Assembly: GCA_945859605.1 (NCBI GenBank)
Contig: OX243821.1
Span: forward strand, 13,584,335-13,648,334
Direction of reading: 5' to 3'
Length of the DNA: 64,000 nt
Origin: Lumbricus rubellus
Taxonomy: Eukaryota; Annelida; Clitellata; Crassiclitellata; Lumbricidae
Shown here: one piece after another, positions 57,487 to 64,000 of the stretch
Layout of the letters: the number at the start of each line of letters is the position of its first letter
How positions within the stretch are numbered: position 1 is the stretch's first letter
Notes under the pieces: model-generated
What the model saw: only the letters and a program-made list of their open reading frames with translations
Database searches by the model: none
What the model was told of the DNA's origin: nothing
Made by a program: the position numbers and the translations under genes

Positions 57487-57790
57487 GTTAAGACCTATGG
57501 TACCCGCCGGGTCGTCCATGGCCTCCAAGAGAGCGAAGAAAACCTTAGACAAATAGCTACTTCACACGGTTTGAAATCCTTTAAAAAAATTAAAAAATAG
57601 GGGACCCTCAGAACAGCAAGCCCACTCTAATACACTTTGATCAGAGGACCCAACTACCAGAGGTTGTGTTTATAGAGGGGAGGAGATATAGACTGTGTCC
57701 CTACATTCCAAGGTCGAGACGATGCGGCAAATGCCAAACATTTGAACACGCTACAGAAGCCTGCAATGAAAACGTAATAGGCCTATATGC
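57487..57790 (+). pseudogene. Retrotransposon ORF1/gag-like zinc-knuckle fragment
   Basis: One frame ends RRYRLCPYIPRSRRCGKCQ.. and contains a CX2CX4HX4C knuckle (CGKCQTFEHATEAC), preceded by QRTQLPEVVFIEG. This is typical of nucleic-acid-binding ORF1 proteins of non-LTR retrotransposons. A different frame at 57487-57590 reads VKTYGTRRVVHGLQESEENL; stops and a frameshift lie between. Confidence 0.7.
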
Positions 57791-58404
57791 AGCATAATAT
57801 GCAGTGTCCCTTATCTCGTCTATCTCCTGATCTGTTGCACTGCTTGTTCGTGCTTATTGCAATTAATTGCCCCTACTTAGTTGTGAGACCAAGCGTGATA
57901 TAGGTTCAGGGACAAATGTAAGTGACTGTAAAGAATAGGTAAAAGTTGACTAGTGACAGGTCTACTAAATGAATATCTGCCCTTGCCGTATCAACGTTAA
58001 AGGTTTTTTTTTACCGTGAGTGTGTGGGACGGGTGGTAGAGAAGGAGCTACAGGGGGAGATGTCCAGAATGAAATCTCTTATGCCCATCTTATTAGAGGT
58101 GAAAGGTGAACTTTCCTCTTGCACAAGTTGGTCAGGCTACTTTATTCCCCCCCCCCCCACGTGTCAAGCCCTTATGGGTGTGAATGTTATTGAAGTGCAT
58201 GGATAAGTTGAGTCTTAAGCAAAAGTCAAATGAAATCAATAAATACTTACCCTGTGTTGTGACGGGTAGGTAGGGCATTTTTCTGGGAATTTACGTGGAT
58301 GAATGGAACTTTTCCCCCTAGCCCAAACCGCATGGCCTAGTATTAGGCCCTGCCGCAAATTGTTTTCTATATAGTTGCCAAATATTGTGTGATTGATTGT
58401 GTGA

Positions 58405-58556
58405 TTGATTGTGTGTATGTATGTATGTATGTATGTATGTATGTATGTATGTATGTATGTATGTATGTATGTATGTATGTATGTATGTATGTATGTATGT
58501 ATGTATGTATGTATGTATGTATGTATGTATGTATGTATGTATGTATGTATGTATAT
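58405..58556 (+). repeat. (TATG)n microsatellite
   Basis: About 35 uninterrupted TATG/GTAT units. Translations in all frames are artefacts. Confidence 0.97.
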
Positions 58557-58747
58557 TTATATTTATAAATTGTCAGTTATTTACACTGCATCATTTATAT
58601 TCATGTGCTTATTTACCATTTGCCTACTATTGCGACTTTTGTTTTGAATGTCTTTATCGTATTTTTCATCGTATTTTTGGTCAATTTTTTATTGTATTAA
58701 ATGAATTGGTAAAATAAATTGCTCATTATTTTCGTTGCCTATGTATA

Positions 58748-60128
58748 ACACTGGACAACAAATTTTAACTTTTTTTTTGCTTCCGAAAAATCTTTGACGG
58801 TTTTCTATAGAATTTGACGTCCTGAACACGATGGTGTGCTCAGAATTTTTGTATCACGTAAGGTTTTTGAGAAAAACAGTATGCAAGATTTTAACTTAAA
58901 TGCTCATATATTGCATAATTTACTATATACTATAATTTAATTTTTTTTACTTCCAAAAGATCTTTGATGGTTTTCTATAGAATTTGACGTGCTGAACACG
59001 ATGGTATGCCCAGAATTGTTGTATCACGTAAGGTTTTTGAGAAAAACAGTATGCAAGATTCTAACTTAAATGCTCGTTTATTGCATATAATTTACAATAT
59101 GCTATAATTTATTTTTTTTTATTTCCAAAAGATCTTTGATGGTTTTCTATAGAATTTGACGTGCTGAACACGATGGTATGCTCAGAATTGTTGTATCACG
59201 TAAGGATTTTGAGAAAAACAGTATGCAAGATTCTAACTTAAATGCTCGTTTATTCACTTTATTGCATATAATTTACAATATGCTATAACTTAATTTTTTT
59301 TTATTTCCGGAAAATCTTTCACTGTTTTCTATAGAATTTGACGTGCTGAACACGATGGTATGCTCAGAATTATTGTATCACGTAAGGTTTTTGAGAAAAC
59401 AGCATGCAAGATTTTAACTTAAATGCTCATTTATTGCATATAATTTACAATATATACTATAACTTAATTTTTGCTATTTCCGGAAAATCTTTCACTATTT
59501 TCTATAGAATGTGACGTGCTGAACACGATGGTGTGCTCAGAATTGTTGTATCACGTAAGGATTTTGAAAAAAAACAGCATGCAACATTTTAACTTACATG
59601 CTCACATTATATTGTACACATTTACAATATACTTTAATTTAGTTTAATTGGAAAACAAATCTTTATAACAGTTGTTCTTCATAATATTGATGCTGATGAT
59701 GACTGTATCACTTAGAAAAGTTGGAAACATGAAATTAATGTTTTACAGTTATTTCTTGTTTAGTTGCACATGTACAATGTACGGGATGAGCAAAAAAGGG
59801 AGGACCCTTAGGTTTTTGGCCAATATCTTGGCCAAAAGTAAGAATTTCGACATGAAATTTTACAAGCTTAAAGACAATTTATATCTACACCAGATGGCCA
59901 AATTTCATCAAAATATTTCAAACAGAACAAAAGTTATACCACTTTTATGGATGCCTAATGCCTAAATCCACTGTTTTTTTACGATTCCAAAACATAACGA
60001 AAATTTGACGATTTCTCAAAAACCTTACGTGATGGGAAAATTTCAAGGTGATTTTCGTGATCAGCAGCAGAAACTGCATAAGAAACACATGAAAGTGTCC
60101 AGGAAGCAAAATCACTGTTGTCCAGTGT
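58748..60128. mobile_element. Non-autonomous element with ACACTGGACAACA ends and a five-unit satellite
   Basis: ACACTGGACAACA at the left and its inverse at the right end (60116-60128) bound 1381 bp. Five tandem units of about 170-182 bp (starting near 58801, 58971, 59143, 59325, 59498) share TTTTCTATAGAATTTGACGT, GCTGAACACGATGGT and TTGTATCACGTAAGG. The last part (59800-59945) matches 25120-25330. No coding sequence. Confidence 0.75.
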
Positions 60129-62120
60129 AATAGATTCTTGGCCCAAAAAGAGGGACCAAAAAGGAGTATTGGATCACAGCAGAAACATGGAAGACAATAA
60201 ATGAAAGAAAAGTCCTGAAACAAAAGATGGAGCAGGCAGAGGGGGAGCAGATAGACAACAGGAGACGAGCACTGCATACAGGGAAAAGGACAGGGAAGTG
60301 AAGAAAAGATGCAGACAAGACAAGAGCATTCACATCCTTCAAAGAACAATCGAGGCAGAGGAAGCCAGCAAAAGAGGAGATTCCAAAACCCTGTTCAGTA
60401 TAGTGAAAGAACTCTCAGGCAACTCAGGTTCCCGAACTCATCCAATTAAGAAAAATTATGGACAAACAGCAAAAACGCATGAAGAAGAAATTGGACGATG
60501 GAGGGAACATTTCGAGAGTATACTAAACTGTCCAGAACCAGCAATGCGAATCGAAGAGGAGGAGTGGGACGAAAACCTGGAGGAAGTAGACATAGACGCA
60601 GGTGACATAAGGAAGGAAGAGGTTGAAAAAGCAAGTAAGAAACTGAAAAATGGAAAAGCCGCAGGAGTGGATGGAATCAAACCAGAGCTGCTGAAATACG
60701 GAGGAGAGGTCATGGTACAACAGCTGACGAAACTTTGTAACACCATATGGACAGAAGGCGAGGTGCCAAAGGCATGGAGAGACGGAGTAATTATTCCGAT
60801 TCCCAAGAAAGGCGACCTGAGCGAATGTACAAACTGGAGGGGCATCACACTACTATTGACTCCATGGAAAGTCATGGCTGCAGTAATGCTAAATCGCATG
60901 AGGGATGCGGTGGAAGAAAAGATGAGACAGGAGCAGGCAGGGTTCAGACCAGGAAGGTCTTGCTGCGAACACATCTTCACACTTCGACAAATTATAGAAA
61001 AGGCCCTGATGTGGCAAACACCTATTCTGATCAACTACATCGACTTCAGGAAGGCCTTCGACAGTGTACATAGGGAATCCATCTGGAAGATAGTCAGGAC
61101 ATATGGAATACCGGATAGAATGATAAACATCATGAAGAGCTTCTATGACGGCAGCAGATGCGCTGTGAGGTATGTGGGGAAGAAAGGAAAATGGTTACAA
61201 ATAATGACAGGAGTGCGACAGGGATGCGTCCTGTCACCGTTGATCTTTGCGCTGGTGGTGGACTGGGTGATGAAGAGAGCAACAAAGGATAATGACACCG
61301 GAATGCCATGGATAAACGGAGGCATATTGGCAGACATAGACTTTGCCGATGACATTGCCCTGCTTGATAACACATGGAATGGAATGAAGACACTGACATC
61401 CAAAGTTCAGGAGGAGGCAGCAAAAGTGGGTCTGGCCATAAATGCAGAGAAGACGAAGATCATGAAGATAGGAAACTGGCAAGGAACGGAAAAGATCACT
61501 ATAGAGAACAAAGAGCTGGATATGGTGGACACTTTTTGCTACCTCGGAAGTTCAATCAGAGCGGACAGCAACTGTTACGAAGAAATAAGAAAGCGAATTG
61601 GGAAAGCAAGCGCAGCATTTGGAAGATTGGAGAAGATCTGGAAAACAAGTGGATGCAGTTTAAAGGTCAAAATCCGACTGTACGAAGCAGTGGTCATGAG
61701 TACACTACTGTATGGAGCGGAAACGTGGCCAATGACGGTGACAAACAGGAAAATATTAGAGGCGGCGCACCACAGGTGGCTCAGGAAAATTCTGCACGTC
61801 TCGTGGCGAGACAAAGTAAAAAACACCACCATAATGGAAATAGCTGGTCAGAAGACCATGGAGAGCACCATCAGAAAGAGAAGATTGAAATGGATGGGTC
61901 ATGTGATACGCATGGATGAAGCCACGATAGCAAAACAAGTTATGAACTGCACTCCGGAGGGAAGGCGCGGAAGAGGCAGACCAAGGAAAAACTGGACAGA
62001 AACCATCAATGGAGATCTGAAATGCATGGACATGACATGGGACGAGGTGATTCAACTGGCGGTAGACAGGGAGGAATGGAGGAGCTGCATTGCCCGATGT
62101 GCAGAACTGCACGAAAAGGA

Positions 62121-62165
<45 letters not shown>

Positions 62166-62166
62166 T
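60129..62166 (+). mobile_element. 5'-truncated RTE-like LINE with nearly intact reverse transcriptase
   Basis: A frame of 608 codons (60298-62124) encodes a complete RT domain: GKAAGVDGIKPELLK, WRGITLLLTPWKV, RQEQAGFRPGRSC, ILINYIDFRKAFDSV (first catalytic Asp), GVRQGCVLSPLIF and DIDFADDIALL (catalytic DD). It ends with YLGSSI, GAETW, LRWMGH-like and RRGRGRPRKNW blocks typical of RTE-type elements. Upstream, 60135-60298 encodes the endonuclease-RT linker (KKEYWITAETWKTINERK) in another frame, so one frameshift lies near 60275. The endonuclease is missing (5' truncation). The 3' end is a (GATGAT)n tail at 62121-62166. It probably inserted next to the element ending at 60128. Confidence 0.88.
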
Positions 62167-62434
62167 ATAATGCATAATTATGTAATATTTGTCACCTATG
62201 AAAATTTATGAGAAGAAGTGCATTTTATGTATGTACGTATCTACGTATCTTCTTTCTGTTCTCTGCCCTTAGGCAGGTTCGAATGTTTGACGTATAACAA
62301 TTTAAATTTGCTGAATGAATGTATATCATTAATTTTATTTATTCAATTATTATGAAAGTTGACTAGGTTATGCAAAGGCAATAATGAATTCTTTATATTA
62401 TGTGTGCGCTGTTTTGTTATTGGTAGACAATAAA

Positions 62435-62704
62435 CATAGGCGTACTGGAGTTGTCCGGATTTGGGTTGGGGGGCAAAGATTGAACTTCTGCCCAAAAATA
62501 TATGCGGAAAAGAAGTTGACGACCTATTTTTTTATTCGTTCGGGGTTGTGTTTGCCCACCCCAAAAAACCAGACTTGCTCGAACGTTTCAAATTTTTGTT
62601 TCGTTTGGGTGTCTGTGTTTGCCCGAAAAACCAAACTTGCCCGAAAGTTGGGGGGTCATTGCCCCCCCCCCCCCCCCTCTGCACACTCGCCTCTTACGCC
62701 TATG
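62435..62704. mobile_element. Small element with CATAGGCGTA ends and G/C runs
   Basis: Inverted 10-bp termini CATAGGCGTA. Flanking octamers ACAATAAA and ACAAAAAA match at 7 of 8, suggesting hAT-type insertion. A C-run lies near the right end. Non-coding. Confidence 0.65.
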
Positions 62705-62853
62705 ACAAAAAATCTGTATTAGTATTTGTAAAATGATGCAAATAAATGGAATGAAATGCTTGAATAAATTAAACACATTAACTGATTTTGTGCTACCATA
62801 CTAATACAAAGTATTTAAATTTAATTTGTGCCACTGATATGTTTATCTATCTA

Positions 62854-63157
62854 CCCCGTGGTTAAAAAAAGTAAGCCAAATTGTTTTACATATATCTCTA
62901 ATACCTTATGACATATTAAGGTACAATTTTACAGATATTTAAAGAAGTGTACCAAGAATATGATTCCAATATTTCATGAGAGAAAGTTGAAAGAATAGAA
63001 AGATATGAATCTTTCAACTTCATATGCAAAAATTTCAGTTTACAAGCATTTTTCTGTTAGATTCAATAAAATGTTTCCTTATTATCTCCATTGCCTGTTT
63101 ATTAATCATTCTAATATTTTCGCAAAACAATTTGGCTTACTTTTTTGAAACACAGTG
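62854..63157. mobile_element. Mariner-type MITE, copy 2
   Basis: Flanked by TA, with ends CCCCGTGGTTAAAAAAAGTA and, inverted, CACTGTGTTTCAAAAAAGTA, both followed by AGCCAAATTGTTTT. It is 304 bp and matches 48601-48898, in opposite orientation. Confidence 0.85.
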
Positions 63158-63337
63158 TAATTTTTAATTTGTAATTGTTCATTTTATCCTTTAAATATAT
63201 TTTCAAAAAATTTTTTTCACGAAAAAAATTTGAAATGATTTTTTTTTTAAATTTCCGAGATAAATAGATATATTTCAATTATAAATTTCCATTGAAGATG
63301 AAATTAATATTTAAATAAGTTAGAATATATATTGAAA

Positions 63338-63339
<2 letters not shown>

Positions 63340-63430
<91 letters not shown>
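63340..63430. repeat. (TA)n microsatellite
   Basis: About 43 uninterrupted TA units ending in TGAAATCTATATATATAAAA at the edge of the following repeat. Confidence 0.97.
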
Positions 63431-63432
<2 letters not shown>

Positions 63433-64000
63433 AAATCTATATATATAAAAATGAGACTTTGCAATAGTTTGTGTAAAGTGTTCTCGAAACGTACCGCACA
63501 GATTGTTTTGAAAATTTCACAAAACCTTCCATTCCTATGTGAGAGTGTCCATTTTGTTATCCGAAAACACGCAATATTTTCCACAAAAAGGGAAGTTTGC
63601 ATTCCGCTCGACCGACATTTGCAAATTCAAAACCGCACGTTCCCATATTCACAAACGCCTTGACAGTGACTGCGACCATGCAGACGAAACATGATTGAGC
63701 TTGCGTGCCTTGACGTCATAAGCGATTCGCATAATTATTTTGCGGCGTTCTTGGTTCAGGGAGGAAAGGAGCGGAGGGAGCGGGACGGAGGGGAGGGGAG
63801 GGGAGGGGAGGGGAGGGGAGGGGAGGGGAGGGGAGGGGAGGGGGGGGGAGGGGAGGGGAGGGGGGGGGAGGGGAGGGGGGGGGAGGGGAGGGGAGGGGAG
63901 GGGGGGGAGGGGGGGGAGGGGGGGGGAGGGGGGGGGGGGGGGGGGGGGGGGGAGGGGGGAGGAGGAGGAGGAGGAGGAGGAGGAGGAGAGGAGGAGAGAG
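63430..64000 (-). mobile_element. ACTAGCTGTACCC-type repeat, minus strand, running off the window
   Basis: The inverse of 63430-63720 aligns with 12310-12617: TGACGTCA near 63712, TTTGCAAATGTCGG, TTTTGTGGAAAATATTGCG and ATTTTCAAAACAATC. The purine tract (GGGGAGGGGA)n at 63785-64000 corresponds to the CT-rich tract of the plus-strand copy, here much expanded. Confidence 0.8.
63785..64000 (+). repeat. G-rich (GGGGA)n tract at the window end
   Basis: GGGGA units grade into pure G runs and then GGAGGAGGA. Such G-runs can form G-quadruplexes. The assembly may be unreliable here. Confidence 0.9.

Noticed and set aside
58405..58717. Met-Tyr-Val-Cys repeat proteins
   Set aside because: Translation of the (TATG)n microsatellite.
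60456..61034. Minus-strand frame of 192 codons
   Set aside because: Antisense shadow of the RTE reverse transcriptase.

Overview
The window is animal nuclear DNA: spliced genes with GT-AG introns, C2H2 zinc-finger arrays, CR1/L2-like and RTE-like non-LTR retrotransposons, a Ty3/gypsy-like LTR element and many small DNA transposons. The sequence suggests a repeat-rich invertebrate, probably marine, but I cannot name the species. One 200-base assembly gap lies at 30501-30700.

Two host genes can be read end to end. On the minus strand, 16257-23896 encodes an 11-exon, 566-residue acyl-CoA synthetase of the 4-coumarate-CoA ligase/luciferase type ending in the peroxisomal signal SKL. On the plus strand, 31964-42531 encodes an 11-exon, 573-residue protein kinase with a Lys/Thr/Ser-rich tail. 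In both models every splice phase matches.

The left half (about 5.4-30 kb) holds three diverged copies of one block: a minus-strand zinc-finger gene, a shared flank and the 131-nt last exon of the synthetase gene. Copy A (5405-9463) has its zinc-finger gene split by a LINE and its synthetase exon on the opposite strand. Copy B (12848-17015) holds an 11-finger gene and the complete synthetase gene. Copy C (about 26050-30022) holds a 6-finger gene and only the last two synthetase exons.

The left edge is a minus-strand LTR retrotransposon whose reading frame runs 1199 codons through gag, zinc knuckle and protease directly into the tail of integrase, with no reverse transcriptase between. From 42.5 to 64 kb I see no intact host gene, only AT-rich DNA and nested mobile elements. 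These include a 50-56 kb island of nested inverted-repeat elements and a nearly intact RTE-like reverse transcriptase at 60.1-62.2 kb.

The most unusual theme is a set of foldback elements whose inverted arms are tandem arrays of 13-17-bp words. At least two clear families are present (units GACAACTGGTTCACC and GTTTGGGCGCCG), with a probable third (CAAAACAGCCCCGTC). For one of them the unoccupied site is preserved in a paralogous block, so insertion and an 8-bp target duplication can be read directly.
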